The notes beneath the pieces are model-generated. The model made no database searches, was not told where the DNA came from, and was given only the letters and a program-made list of their open reading frames with translations. From Siphonodentalium dalli (Eukaryota > Mollusca > Scaphopoda > Gadilida > Siphonodentaliidae), in NCBI GenBank assembly GCA_032622095.1, contig CP136066.1, positions 230,146,961-230,210,960 on the forward strand: a DNA stretch of 64,000 nt, read 5' to 3'. This document shows, in pieces, positions 1-11,929 of this stretch (positions are counted from its first letter, which is position 1; every line of letters begins with the position of its first letter). The translations under genes were made by a program, and so were the position numbers.

Positions 1-281
1 GTTTACTTGTATGCCGATAATGCGATCATCATTTATATATCAAGAGGGGTTACTCTGCCCCCGAGCCCATCGCGATTCCACATAAGGCATACGCCACCAG
101 AGTAACGCTCGCGTTTCCAAGGGAGACATTGACAAAAGTCGCTAACAGCAAAAAAATCATATTTTGAGTTAATGTGGCGAAAGTAATATAAATCTGCATC
201 GCATAACCAGTGCTTGCTGATGCCACAGATATCCAGGTTCAGTTTATCAAGACAATTACTGAGATAACACCCAGACAAGAG
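1..281 (-). mobile_element. LINE endonuclease fragment, cut by window edge
   Basis: The minus strand reads as the N-terminal part of an APE-type (EEP) endonuclease of a non-LTR retrotransposon. DICGISKHWL stands where such elements have 'dIcgisEHWL', and GGVCLMWN stands where they have 'GGVAiMW'. A stop and frame change after TPLDI (about position 33) show that it is decayed. Only this N-terminal slice is visible and the rest would lie left of the window. The catalytic Glu of the E-H-W-L motif is Lys here. The family cannot be fixed from so short a piece. Confidence 0.6.
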
Positions 282-1233
282 AAAACATTGTGTGGATCAA
301 GATACTTTGCGCCGGTGGAAAATCATATCTTTGGTTCACCGTAGGAAGTTCGTCCATCTTTGATAAATACTGAAAATGTGAGACACAGAATAATAGCGAC
401 CAAATAAATATCACACACATGAACACTGTGTATATACGACACCGGAAGCAGTTAGCAACCCGAGTGTGTTTATGCTACACTGGGTGCAGATATCAGGCTT
501 TTTCTCGTAGACGTTGACACTTTCCAAATACGAGCCTCCGCAGGTGCATGGCCGATATGTTGTAGTCAATGGTAGTTATTTTCACTTTGACATAAATTGA
601 AAGCTTCATTCATCAATTGACAATTTAGGCGAATACTCGCACGAAAAGTCATCACCTAATTTTGTTTCAAAATGAGAAAAAATAGAATAGCGCATAAATC
701 TAACAACACAAATGGGTATAATAACATATGATGATTTGATCTGCGTTATATATAACGTATCTGCTATCAATAAGGCAGTTTCTTGGCAAAAAATCCAATT
801 AAAAAAGCCAGGTGTACGGCAGTATGCAAATGTAGCCAGTGGACAACTGCACTGCAGTATGCGAGTTCGGTGTACGGCACCATGTTTTATAAACACAAAT
901 CTAGGCATTGGGCGTTGATTTTGGCATGTACCTTGGTATTGAACTTCTCATTAACGCGAGTGATGTGGATTTTGAACATATTTGAGCACAAGATAACTCT
1001 ATTTGCAAATATAAATCATTCGTTTTTTCCATGATTAATAATACTTTGTGGCACAAATGAGGTGAATGCATTGGCTTGCGACTGGTTATTAGATGCCGAT
1101 TCTCACAGAAAGATGTGTCTGAACCCAGAATGTGAAAGAAATAATCTAATTAATATATGTTCGTGTTTTGTGTAGTGGGTGGGATTGCAGTGTGCGTTTG
1201 CATGTATGTATAACAAGATATAACATGCTATCG
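282..1233. other. No gene recognised
   Basis: AT-rich sequence. Short ORFs of 60-100 codons occur on both strands, but none shows a domain, codon bias or splice context. Nothing repetitive was recognised. Confidence 0.5.
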
Positions 1234-1578
1234 GAATGTACGAAAAGCACAACCAGACTGTATAATCTGAGACGACACGCAAAAACACATATACACCACC
1301 AATCGCAGCAGATAATCCGGATCAAGATAAAGAACGACGAAACTCCCACTTGTGTGACTATTGTGGCAGATCTTTCAGCAGGTTGTTTACAGTAAAGCTG
1401 CATGAGAAATCGCAAAAGCAGTTGAGCACACGTGCAACGTATGTGGTAAGGAGTTCCGCCAAAGTTACGTTATCTCAAAGCGTCACATGCTGGAATCGCC
1501 ATCGACCAATGTACAAAATGTACCCAAAAAAGAATACAAGGCACCGTGGTATTTGAATAGACACAACAAAACATGACA
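1234..1578 (+). pseudogene. Broken C2H2 zinc-finger array
   Basis: Four consecutive C2H2 finger remnants can be read, but only by changing frame between them. Finger 1 keeps ..LYNLRRHAKTH with its second Cys changed to Ser. Finger 2 (from 1353) reads CDYCGRSFSRLF..LHEKS and has lost its second His. Finger 3 (from about 1430) reads HTCNVCGKEFRQ..SKRHM and has also lost its second His. Finger 4 (from 1510) reads CTKC then, after a frameshift, YKAPWYLNRHNKT. C2H2 proteins bind DNA or RNA through such fingers. With several frameshifts and missing zinc ligands, this copy cannot make the array. It may be a decayed gene copy or an eroded terminal exon. No introns or promoter were identified. Confidence 0.7.
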
Positions 1579-1976
1579 TGCAGATGCACCAGAATTCCTT
1601 TATGATGTTGGTTCTAGGACGTTTCCACCAAATTCAATATGGAAGACAACAAGAAGGGGATGTACTAACTCTCACGATACCAGTGCAGATGTACGAATTT
1701 TTTACAAATGGCGATAAAACTGATACACAAATACAGTGTTTCCATTTGATAGCATTTATTCTTTTACCTCTCAATTGATAGTCACGAGTATGCTCATGCG
1801 CGGGATTGACCATGTTGGGATTGACTGACAGAAGGATTGTCTCTTAGTTCAACACATATCCAGGAACGTGGATTCGTTTATTTTATGTTGGTGTTCAATC
1901 CTGATTTTGTTTTACCTCACCCCGTTGAACACCAAAATTTCAAACCAAGATAATAGCTCAATATATATAAAGGATC

Positions 1977-2111
1977 TCAAACGAGTTACTATTTTATACG
2001 GAATTTATCAACCAAGTTCACTAAATTCGATTTGAGCCGAGGTTTACCGAGGCTCAAATAGAATTTAGTGGACGAGGTTGATAAATTACGTGTACAATAG
2101 AACGAGTTTGA
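1977..2111. repeat. Snap-back hairpin element (MITE-like)
   Basis: The two halves are near-perfect inverted copies, TCAAACGAGTT..GAGCC on the left and GGCTC..AACGAGTTTGA on the right. Arms of about 60 bp are separated by a short loop around 2040-2050. This is the structure of a foldback MITE. No coding capacity. Confidence 0.7.
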
Positions 2112-2118
2112 TATACTT

Positions 2119-2289
2119 TTTATCACATGATCATATAATCGCTAACATTTTATCGAAAAGAACAATAATTAAAAGCCGGCGAATTTTGTCACAAAGAGCA
2201 GCGTGACGTCATTGCACGCGACGATATTACACGTGTCTATTACGCTCGAATATTACATAGAAAAATACTGCTAATCATGTGATAAATAT
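2119..2289. repeat. Short inverted-repeat element
   Basis: Bounded by TTTATCACATGAT and its inverted copy ATCATGTGATAAA. Lies between two other inverted-repeat units. The TIRs are only about 13 bp, so identity as a MITE is tentative. Confidence 0.4.
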
Positions 2290-2424
2290 GTTTTCCAACC
2301 ATAGACTTTGTGGTTTAGTTTGAATATTTCGACAACTATAGGTACATATATAAACCAGTAGCAAACACATGCCTCTAATCGTCGAAATATTTCAATTAAA
2401 CTCACTTACACTGCTGTTGGAAAA
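2290..2424. repeat. Snap-back hairpin element (MITE-like)
   Basis: Begins GTTTTCCAAC and ends GTTGGAAAAC. The arms stay complementary with mismatches for about 45 bp, through AATATTTCGAC and GTCGAAATATT. It abuts the preceding inverted-repeat unit. Confidence 0.6.
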
Positions 2425-5400
2425 CAAAATCAGTAGTCAATTTCAGCTTACTGTCTAAAATATGACTGATGGCTGAATTACTGTTGTAAAAGCCATTTTA
2501 ACATTAAATTTTGGTTGGACAATTTGTTGGGGTTAAAACTAAGTTATTTATTTAAAAAGTAATGCTACATTTTTGATACAGTTCCCATCAATATCATCCG
2601 GACCATGGTATGGCTTTAACGAGCATCAGGGACGTGGCGACAGGAATTTGGGGTGACTTACCCCCCAATTTTGGTAAACAAAAATTCAACAGTTGGAAAT
2701 TTTATACCTGACACATCATTAGTTGGAAATTTTACACCACGTATAGGTTGAAATAGTTATGTATTTAGACCGCGGTTGAAGTTGACAAACAGCAAATGTT
2801 TCTACATTTGTTTTATTTCGATGTTTTCATTTTGATGTTTCCTTGGGGAGTGTCCAACAGCTTCGCCAAATGTATTTTCCTCGTATTCACAGTAAGAACA
2901 TTTGCACACCGTTGGATATCTCACAGGCTGAAATGAGAAACGATTCGGTGTTTACTCATCATGCATACCTCATTAGGAACAATTATTGTGTCAATAAGCG
3001 CCCATAGTGTTTGTATTGCAACTATTAGGACATCCTGCAGTACACTTGGTAATTGACTAAACTCGCATACTGCTGTACACTTCCCAGCATACTGCCATAG
3101 ACCAACGTGCTAGGAAGAACTCGATATTTAGTGACAAGTGTCGCCAAATTTGCAACATGTTATATACGTATATAACCGCTAGAGCAGTGGGAAAATACAC
3201 CACGTGCAAAACTTGCGTAAAAATAAGTTATTATATGTGAACATACAGAGTGAAGTGGGGAAAGACTCCGAAAGAGCCTTATTTACATGTGAGTTTCTGT
3301 AAATTCGCTTTCTTTTTCTCGACAACATCAAATAATCCGATAAAACTCGTCTGTTCCATGTTATTGGAAATATATATGCTATGGAAAATACCATCTCATA
3401 ACATTTTTGTAATACTGAGAGAATAATTAGAAGCCAAAACACTTACCCTGGTGTATATTTTGAGTCGTATATTCCACTTTTTCCGATTCCACTTCCGGTT
3501 ATCGAATGTACACAGTGATGAACAAAGTAACAATTCTGCACTTATTTGCCTTCATGTCTCGCTGAGGAATGCGAAACTGTTAAAAGAGAGATAACTCCAT
3601 TCTGTAAAGGAGTTAAGTAGAGTACTGTCCCGTTTGTGTATTGGATTTGTAAACTTGATATGCATCCACTCTTTGCATTGAACGTCGTCAGGCCAAAAGT
3701 GAGGTTCCAGAACGTCACCTATACGTTATCTACACACATTGATTCTTGCCGAGGTGTAACTCGAACGTCGTGTCCAGAAAATTCGGATGATAGTGTAGGG
3801 AATATCATTCATTTCCAAATAGGAATTCAAAACATTAGCATCATTTATGCATAAGTTTCCGATAGCGTCGATGATATGAATAATGAGAACGACTACTGCT
3901 GTCAGATGCACGTCTGTGTCGATCAAAGTTTTTCCCGGGTTTACTGGTATTGGGGCGATATTTCGGGGCAGCGCCCCTTGTCTCACAAAGGGAATCTCCA
4001 ACAGTGTGATTCGTTGCAATAAGCTGTCTGGGAGGCTGTTTCCTATACCGAAGTAGGCGATTATTTCGGGGATTGTCGAGAGGAATTGTTTGTAGAGATT
4101 GCAAAAAATGCAAGATGCCACGGCTCACGGGAGATGCCAGATAGATATATCTAGCTATGTTACATCCTTGGATACATGTTTGTGATCACGCTTATTGCAC
4201 ATTTTAAAATCGGTCAAATCAGATGAAATTCCACTTGTGAATCTATAGGCCCGATCATCTCAGGTTTAAACCTGGTCTACGTAAACCTCTAGGTTTAAAC
4301 CGCAGGTCAAAGTGACGCATTCGTCATATCTGGTTTAAACCTGGTCCAGCCAGACAGTGGTTTGGCGGTAGTGCATATCGGGATAACTAATCGTACTTTC
4401 CTAATAAGAATCGCCTCGTTTTATTGATTGCGAAAATAATAATTACGACAGCGATCATTTTTTTTTATTGGAAATTTATAAGCTTGAAGCACTCACACCT
4501 ATAAATTGTGTGGGATAAGTTTTTGTCAATTTCGATATATATATTTTTTTCCGTTTTATAAGCTTAAACCGGCAACTAATACAACTTATTCGGCGGTCCA
4601 GCTAAACAAGCTCTACCGAAGCTAAACTAGAGATGACGAATCTTTTCTTTATCGCGGTTTAGAATTGTCAAACAAGCAGTCAAAGGGTGGAGCTGTAAAT
4701 AATCTTGAGCGAGGGCATTTAGAGAGCGGAATATAGGGAATCCAATATAGGTATAACGTGACACCCACACAATCTATTCACATTTGAACCCCCATGCTCA
4801 GGATGTCAGATTGCCCCGCCTCTGGTATTTACACGATTAATTATCAATTATATTTAAGGATGTATATACGAAAAAAGGGGAAAATACGGATAGAGCGAAC
4901 AAAAATAAACCCCACCGACAGAAGGAGAAAGCTGCACATGGTGATTATATGGTGTAGAATTGAAACAGGGAAACGTTTAACTGGATGTCGAATACACACG
5001 ATTTATGTACATGTACAATGTAATTAAGAAAAAAACTGAATTGCCGGAAATAACAGACTGATAAAATATCTCCAAGTGGCAAGGGTGCAAATATATAATT
5101 CAAGTACATTATCCTTTCCCAAAGGGTTGGTGTTATTTTTTGTTTATGAAGAAGAGGTTATGACCAACTTAGATTTTACAACCAAATTTCGACTGAATAT
5201 AGGAAAACATCATACTTGTGGTATAAAGTATAATTTGCAATTATATTAGTGAAAATTTTAACTATTGGAATGAATACAACCTATTCTCCAGTCTTAAATT
5301 CCAAATCCATTGCGGTAATCGCGGTAACGTTCATGTTTAGGGTCTCTAGATAAATATTTCCGAGTCTGGGAAACTATATGTTGACACCCCAGTCGGTTGA

Positions 5401-5608
5401 AATTCTGCAATGTTACTCAAGATTTCCAACTGTTAGAAATCTCCAACCCAAAAACTCCAACCGATCGAAACTTCTCAACTGATTGCCATTTAACTCCATA
5501 ATTCAATCACATGTGGGATCATCATAAACATTGGTGTGATGCACCCAACACCCTAACGACACGCCCCTGCATGAAATTCCCAATTGTTGAGTATTTTGGT
5601 AAGAATAA
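2425..5608. other. Intergenic DNA, no gene recognised
   Basis: No ORF with recognisable protein features. Around 3590 an AGAGATAACTC motif resembles short repeats common in mollusc genomes. Three PmeI-type palindromes (GGTTTAAACC) lie at 4263, 4292 and 4332. Confidence 0.5.
4263..4341. repeat. Three GGTTTAAACC palindromes
   Basis: The 10-bp palindrome GGTTTAAACC occurs at 4263-4272, 4292-4301 and 4332-4341, two of them followed by TGGTC. Probably part of a degenerate repeat. No function can be assigned. Confidence 0.5.
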
Positions 5609-5820
5609 AGTAATAACAGGAACATATATTCATGTTTAGACATAGTTTATTCCATACTAATATAACACAATTCATAATAATCAAGATGTCAGCTTAAATA
5701 CGTGTTGTCTTGTCGGTGTCCAGTTCTGTTCTGTCTATTTCGGTAGCTGGGAGTGACGTCACATCCTCGGGTGCACTCGAATCGGATAACCGGTACTCTT
5801 TGGGACCTAATACCGCTACA
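5609..5820 (-). mobile_element. LTR copy (3' LTR orientation)
   Basis: On the minus strand it starts TGTAGCGGTATTAGG and runs about 212 bp to ..TTATTAC. It matches the second copy at 12,955-13,162 along most of its length, with scattered substitutions and small indels. Just outside its minus-strand start lies CTTGGGGGAA, a purine run like the polypurine tract that precedes a 3' LTR. The terminal CA is mutated here. It contains a GTGACGTCAC palindrome (CRE-like) that may be part of the LTR promoter, and an AATAAA. Confidence 0.65.
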
Positions 5821-6100
5821 TTCCCCCAAGCTTTGAAAAAGAGGTCCTGATGGAGGGGGTTGAAGAATTCGCCCATCCATCGTCATTATCCAGTCCAAGT
5901 TCCAACAAGACTCAGTTGCAGGGTCTTGTCGGTGACGCGTTGGATCCTGAACATCAGATGACTGGCGAACACTTGTAACTTGGTCGAAAGAGACACAATC
6001 ATATGGATGGCTGACGGAGTGGAATCTCTCAGCATCTCGTATCATCCAACTACCATTTTCTGTCATATCTGTTAATGTCTTCGCCAATGTATTGGTCAAA
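5821..6100 (-). mobile_element. Remnant of LTR-element interior next to 3' LTR
   Basis: An open frame continues out of the LTR on the minus strand (about 5689-6099) but shows no protease, RT or integrase motif. By position it would be the far 3' end of the internal region plus the polypurine tract. The assignment rests only on being next to the LTR. Confidence 0.35.
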
Positions 6101-6628
6101 CTATTGTCTGACCAGCTTGTTTACACCGCCCAATGTCTTGGTTCCATGGGGTGACCAGTAAGTTCTTGATCCGGAACGCATGTCGTAGTTACTGTAAGTT
6201 CCTTCTGTCGAACGGTATATAGGTGGTCCGCACTATGTATAATCTGGACATTCACTTCTTGGTCCACTCGACCGATAACCATTGACTGGGTTTTGCATGT
6301 TATGTTTCGTGGTTTATGTACATCAATGCAGAGTTAAAGAGAAACCGGGCCCCGGCATTCTCAGTACAACATGCAAAGGGTGGCTCAATGTCGGTGTAGT
6401 ACATCAGCTGGCCTGATATCCATTACCGATAACGCAACCCCAATGTTGGATTCACTCATTGCTGCATTTACTGTGAACATCATTGCGTGCGCTCGCGCAA
6501 CGGTATGGCGATCAGTCAGATTCGTAGGTTGGTGTCACCCTACCGATTCAATTATGATCTACTACCAGCTCACGGAAGAATATCTTATACTTTATATAGT
6601 GACAAACTGCCAATTGCTTAATCAAGTT
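6101..6628. other. No gene recognised
   Basis: Possibly eroded interior of the LTR element. No retroviral-type motif could be read on either strand. Confidence 0.4.
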
Positions 6629-6866
6629 ATATATTTATTGATGTTCGCCAACGTGTGCATAGTGCACGGCCGGTAACGAGTTAACGAAGTTGTCCAGTTT
6701 GTTTTGGTCATTCAAACTGGGTCAATACCGCGCCGTCTGAACGATGCTCAAGGCGATCGTAACGACGAGCTCGTATGAGCTTATTCACACGACTGATTTT
6801 GCATTGGTTTAACTCGCTTGACACGGTGGTCAAGCTTCATTCTACTCTTGAAGTTTTGCGTTGTAT
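6629..6866. repeat. Dispersed repeat, copy 1 of 2
   Basis: About 237 bp nearly identical and in the same orientation to 10,761-10,997. It starts ATTTATTGATGTTCGCC and ends GTTTTGCGTTGTAT, with only a few differences. The high identity points to recent duplication or insertion. No coding potential or clear terminal repeats. Confidence 0.85.
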
Positions 6867-7109
6867 CGTTCGCTTGTTTTTGCTGTTCGTCACATGGTTA
6901 TCTGATTGCGATTTCCAAGAATCTTCTGCTGGGAAAAAGAAGTCACAGTGATGTTAGTTACGAGAAACATTATTATTCAGAGAAGAAGCCCTGATGTATG
7001 TTACACCAGTATACGTTCTTGAAACAAAGACATATCAAACAGGCATTAAGGATGTGGATTTCATGCACGGTTAACCGGGGAATGTTCTTAGTGTGATACC
7101 ACTGTTTCC

Positions 7110-7355
7110 GGACAATAACACGTGCAGCAAAGAGGGTGTCGTGGAAGTCCTGAATGATGTATTTAAAGTAAACGGAATAATTATCGGATTCGAAGAGACA
7201 GAAAAGCAGACATCACAGATAGTAATAGCTGCTTGCGGACATAAACATGTGCAACAAAGAGGGTGTCGTTCAAGTCCTGAATGTTGTAGTCAAATCAACA
7301 TAACATTTCTCGCATTCGAAGAGACAGGAAAAGCAGTTATCACAGATGGTCAAGC
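7110..7355. repeat. Two-copy tandem repeat, 127 bp
   Basis: Segment 7110-7236 is repeated at 7237-7355. Anchors are GTGCAGCAAAGAGGGTGTCG at 7122 and its variant at 7249, and ATTCGAAGAGACAG in both. The copies are clearly diverged. On the minus strand a Cys-rich reading (CDNCFSCLFECEKC) appears in one copy only and is not conserved, so it is not called as coding. Confidence 0.7.
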
Positions 7356-9599
7356 TAAGTAATTTTGTCATGGCGAAATTATTTTCTCACCGTTCTGAAC
7401 ACGGAAATCAGCCGGTACTTTAACAATATCACGAGTAGGCAATTAAAACAGTCTAGATGTAATCATTTTACAACCAATTCGTCGAATTTGGAGCAAGACT
7501 ACACTGAAAGTCCTTTTCGAACACAATAATCGGTGATATGGCTCTGCGATTTGTCGCTCTTGTCAGCCTTATAGTGTATATTTATATAATACCTAATACT
7601 AGATAATATGCATGAGATCAATTACGTTACGAAATTAATCCATGTTGGACTTCCCATGCCACTTAGGTCATTTAATTTTCTAGAAATACCTTATGCTGCC
7701 GTATAATTGTTGTGAAAAGAAAATCGATTGCTGTTTAAAAAATAATAAATACAGTATCTATCATATCGGCACGCAACAATTTAATCAATTAAATCATAAG
7801 GTATCGCAAAATAAAGAGGTAATTAATGTATCAAAATTAGTAGCCCGCAAACTATTGCGAATATATATATTTTTAGCATCTTGCATTGGAATAATCATTT
7901 TCGTATATGTTTATCGGCGACATTTCGCACTGTATATAAATGATTACTGATGTTACGCCCATAGTATGGGTGTTTACTGCGTCGATGTCCTGGTCGTGCC
8001 AATGGAGCGACGGTGATATCTGACAGGACAACACATTTCGGGTTTCACTACAATTTTTTGAAATATCACGATTGGCGTGATTAGACGAAATTTTTGGGTA
8101 TTACTAATTTAGTGTCACACTCTTTCAGAAGCCGAAACATTTTGAAATTAAAGAGGTACTGTAGTCCAATGTGGTTGTTGGTTTCTACATTAATTGTTTC
8201 GCAGAACAAGTCAAACCGTTTGACATTCTTTGCCTGGCTGCCGAGTACGAAGTTATGTTATAGATGGCAGATAAGCCTGAATGCAAAAACAGAACTTTTT
8301 TCACAGATAAAATGTTTTTGTAGAGTTTCAGGCATATGTATCATATTACATGTCATTATATAGTACCGGTATGCATAATAGTCCCATATATTCCTTAATG
8401 TTATTATACAGTCAATGAGGGGCTCGACTTCATGCCCGTATCAACATAAGTTTTACACGTTGGTGCCATGCGTTTCCCATTCCACTGTCCGTCAATTACT
8501 TTCATTACGAGTTAAACATAGATTCGTAACTTAGTTTATGACTGGAGACATAAAGTAACGCTAACTTAAAATTAACACGTTTGAGTTAAAGTGATCTGAC
8601 ACACTTGGGTAAGGTTGTCAAATAGAATGGAGATCTTGCCGATATGAATTATGTTTACGAATATGAATTCAAATTGACAACTCATCACACTGTCATTCTG
8701 ATATATTAATTAAAAGCAATGACTCTCGACGTCAAAATCATTTGTGTTTGTTTATCGCCGATACTTGCGTCCCGAATCCAGATGTAAATATTTATATTTG
8801 ACCGCAGTTCAGACGAATATTTCTATGTAGTGGTATGGTCGATTTCTTTGAAATGTTTGGCGATGTTAGTAGAATGCTACATTCCCCAAGTTGGCATAAC
8901 GATTGAATACTATCTTATCAATTGTATACACCCGAACAAGTCCATGGTATGTCTTTAAGATAACTTGTTAACCTGAACGTTTAGAGAATGCATCTTTGAC
9001 ACATGCTAATTATGATTCTATATATCTGTATTGAAGTTATTACCTGGAATCTATCGAAATTGATGTACATTCTCCCTTTAATTTGTCAGTTTGATTCAAT
9101 TAAATCAGAACATGATGCGTATTTAAAGGCTAATATGTTTTTTCGTAACTTTACCATTCATTGATATTACGTTGTAATTTCCAGTGTGATACAACCACCG
9201 ATAGTAACACTGAGTTACGTTACAGAAAGCGAAATTCCTTTGATTGAATGAATAGTGCATGTAACCAGAAACCGTATACAAGTCATATTCTTTTATAAAA
9301 GTTAATATTACACAATTTATCAAAATGAACGATGAGTTTGAATATTTATTCATAATTACACGTATATATAACAAGGTTTTCTGTGATACTTCTATTTAGC
9401 CTGTGTTTTCACAGCAACGTATTTTTGCTTTTTGCAGGTCATCGACTGTTATACTGGTGCGGTCGAGCATTCATTCTGTGGACGAGCTTTGATTCTCTTC
9501 AATTATGGCCGGATAGCGAAATTATTTCGACGGACATAGTTGCGGAGGTCCACCATACTTACACAATGTTCCAGTGTTGGCATCTGGTTCAGGGTGTAA
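7356..9599. other. Intergenic DNA, no gene recognised
   Basis: AT-rich and without domain-like ORFs. A stretch around 8848-8915 recurs inverted near 56,200-56,260, so part of it is a dispersed repeat. Confidence 0.5.
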
Positions 9600-10440
9600 T
9601 ACGATATATTGATGCCACCATTGTTAGTTTAGTAAGGACCTATTCGAAGCAGTTATATATATTCGTGATATGCTTTGTTCGATGTACCGGATGTTTAACC
9701 AGGAGGAGAATGCATGTCATGGCCCAGATGCGGTCATATGTGTTCGTACGGATGGGCATTCAGTTGGTATTTTGTGAAATGTTGTACCAGATGAGTTTCA
9801 GTTAGGACACAGATGTTTCAATATTAATAGCCCTGATGCGGCTATATGTGTGCTTGTCCGGTGGACATTTAGTTCTCTTGTGAGTTATTGCGACCAGACG
9901 AGGCGTTTCAGTTATGCATGGCTCATATGTGGCTATATATGAGTACATGTACGAACAGTTATTGTTAGTTATTTTGTGAATTGTTTCGCCCAGAGGAGGC
10001 GTTTTATTTACGGCCCAGATGTGGCTCATGTATGGCCCAGATGTGGTCAGTTGATCCAAGGGATCATGGGTGCATGTGCGAAAGGCACTTAGTTGTTATT
10101 GTGTTACTTTTTTCGCCCAGAAGAGGCGTTTTATTTACGGCCCAGATGTGGCTCATGTATGGCCCAGATGTGGTCAGTTGATCCAAGGGATCATGGGTGC
10201 ATGTGCGAAAGGCACTTAGTTGTTATTGTGTTACTTTTTTCGCCCAGAAGAGGCGTTTTATTTACGGCCCAGATGTGGCTCATGTATGGCCCAGATGTGG
10301 TCAGTTGATCCAAGGGATCATGAGTGTTTGTGCGAAAGGCACTTAGCTGTTATTTTGTGAATTGTTTCGTCCAGACGAGGCGTTTTATTTACGGCCCAGA
10401 TGCGGCTACATGTATGGCCCAGATGTGGTCACTTGTAATG
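9600..10440. repeat. 127-bp minisatellite with degenerate left end
   Basis: Near-identical units start at the CGCCCAGA anchor at 9987, 10114, 10241 and 10368, exactly 127 bp apart, with GGCCCAGATGTGG twice per unit. To the left (9600-9960) the same words return in degraded form (CCAGATGCGGTC, CCAGACGAGGCG), showing older units. ORFs through the array simply repeat the period and are not genes. Confidence 0.85.
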
Positions 10441-10647
10441 TATGCAGGATCATACAGATCTTTGTTCGTAATATTAATTGATTAGCAATAAAGTCAAAGC
10501 ATCTATGAAATAACATTAGCTCACACATAGTGACACTTGTTTAGCGTTGCTAGACAGATATACGTCAATATCAATACGGTACTAGTATAGATTTTACAAA
10601 TGAGACGTCGTGTCGCCTACATTATTTCCCCTAACTTTGTTGGTCTA

Positions 10648-11293
10648 TCGCTACACTTCACGTTTGTCCATTAAAGTTTACATTTAACATCATGCATTCG
10701 TTGTAGTTATTCCATAAATACTTTATGTTCGTTCGAGCTGCAAGCGAGTTAGAACATAAATATATTTATTGATGTTCGCCAACGTGTGCATAGTGCACGG
10801 CCGGTAACGAGTTAACGAAGTTGTCCAGTTTGTTTTGGTCATTCAAACTGGGTCAATACCGCGCCGTCTGAACGATGCTTAAGGCAATCGTAACGACGAG
10901 CTCGTGTGAGCTTATTCACACGACTGATTTTGCATTGGTTTAACTCGCTTGACACGGTGGTCAAGCTTCATTCTACTCTTGCAGTTTTGCGTTGTATCCC
11001 CCCCACCCACCACCCCATGATTGGGAGATGCTTGTAACACTATAATATTCATCATTTCATGTCTTATTTGTTTATGACTGATAGTCTGCGAACGATATTT
11101 ATCGCTACACTTCACGTTTGTCCATTAAAGTTTACATTTAACATCATGCATTCGTTGTAGTTATTCCATAAATACTTTATCGCTACACTTCACGTTTGTC
11201 CATTAAAGTTTACATTTAACATCATGCATTCGTTGTAGTTATTCCATAAATACTTTATGTTCGTTCGAGCTGCAAGCGAGTTAGAACATAAAT
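10648..11293. repeat. Three copies of a 78-115 bp repeat around a dispersed element
   Basis: The block starting ATCGCTACACTTCACG and ending ..CCATAAATACTTTAT occurs at 10,648, 11,100 and 11,179. Copies 1 and 3 also carry the tail GTTCGTTCGAGCTGC..AACATAAATA. Copy 2 is joined directly head-to-tail to copy 3. Copies 1 and 2 are separated by the 237-bp dispersed repeat plus about 100 bp. Confidence 0.85.
10761..10997. repeat. Dispersed repeat, copy 2 of 2
   Basis: Same-orientation copy of 6629-6866. It follows directly after the AACATAAATA end of the 10,648 block, so it appears to have been inserted into, or duplicated together with, that block. Confidence 0.85.
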
Positions 11294-11929
11294 AGATTTC
11301 ACCAACTGAACATTCAAAAATTCTATTGAGAGCGTTTTGGAGCGCATCCTTTGATCTTTTAGAAAGTTGTTGCACAAAAATACGTTGTGTATGTTGACGT
11401 TTCTAAGGACGCTGTCACTAACAATGAAAACCACCATGGTCCGTTCTAATGATGCTCCATAACGTTGTTACGACCCAGAGACGTCACTCACGAACTGCTG
11501 GAGGTTAACTTTTCCAAGTTATTGTAACCTTTCTTCCTTGCATATTTTAAGTTTATTTGTCTAGTAGAGGATGCTTTATCTGTCTAGTAGACGGATATAG
11601 GTGTGGTTTATCTGATGGGCTTTATCTGTATCGTAGACAGGGGTAGGAGGTGGATAAATAGGGGTATTCCTTATTCCGTACATCATATAAATAGGGGTAT
11701 TCCTTATTCCTTCCCCTTCTCTGTTTTGTTTGTTCCCATAGTGTTCCCATGGAATATGCATTTTTACTGCCATGATAATAATCCAGTTATACTTCCCTTA
11801 CATATATCAATGTGATTATAATTTATTATATACTCATAAAATTATTGAAGATTGTAATTGTCTTTTTTTGCTAACATTAAATTTAATTAAATTAAATAAA
11901 TTAAGTAAAATACAGTAAAATTATTTTTT
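11294..11929. other. No gene; short duplication and AT-rich tract
   Basis: Contains a two-copy duplication of AAATAGGGGTATTCCTTATT (about 11,656-11,712) and an A/T-only tract at about 11,820-11,940. No gene recognised. Confidence 0.5.

Noticed and set aside
7110-7355. Cys-rich zinc-binding protein on the minus strand
   Set aside because: The CDNC..CEKC reading exists in one of two tandem copies only and is interrupted by stops.
9981-10308. Repeated Cys-containing ORFs (RPRCGSCMAQMWSVD)
   Set aside because: They are the translation of a 127-bp minisatellite. Frames shift from unit to unit and no start context or splice sites were found.
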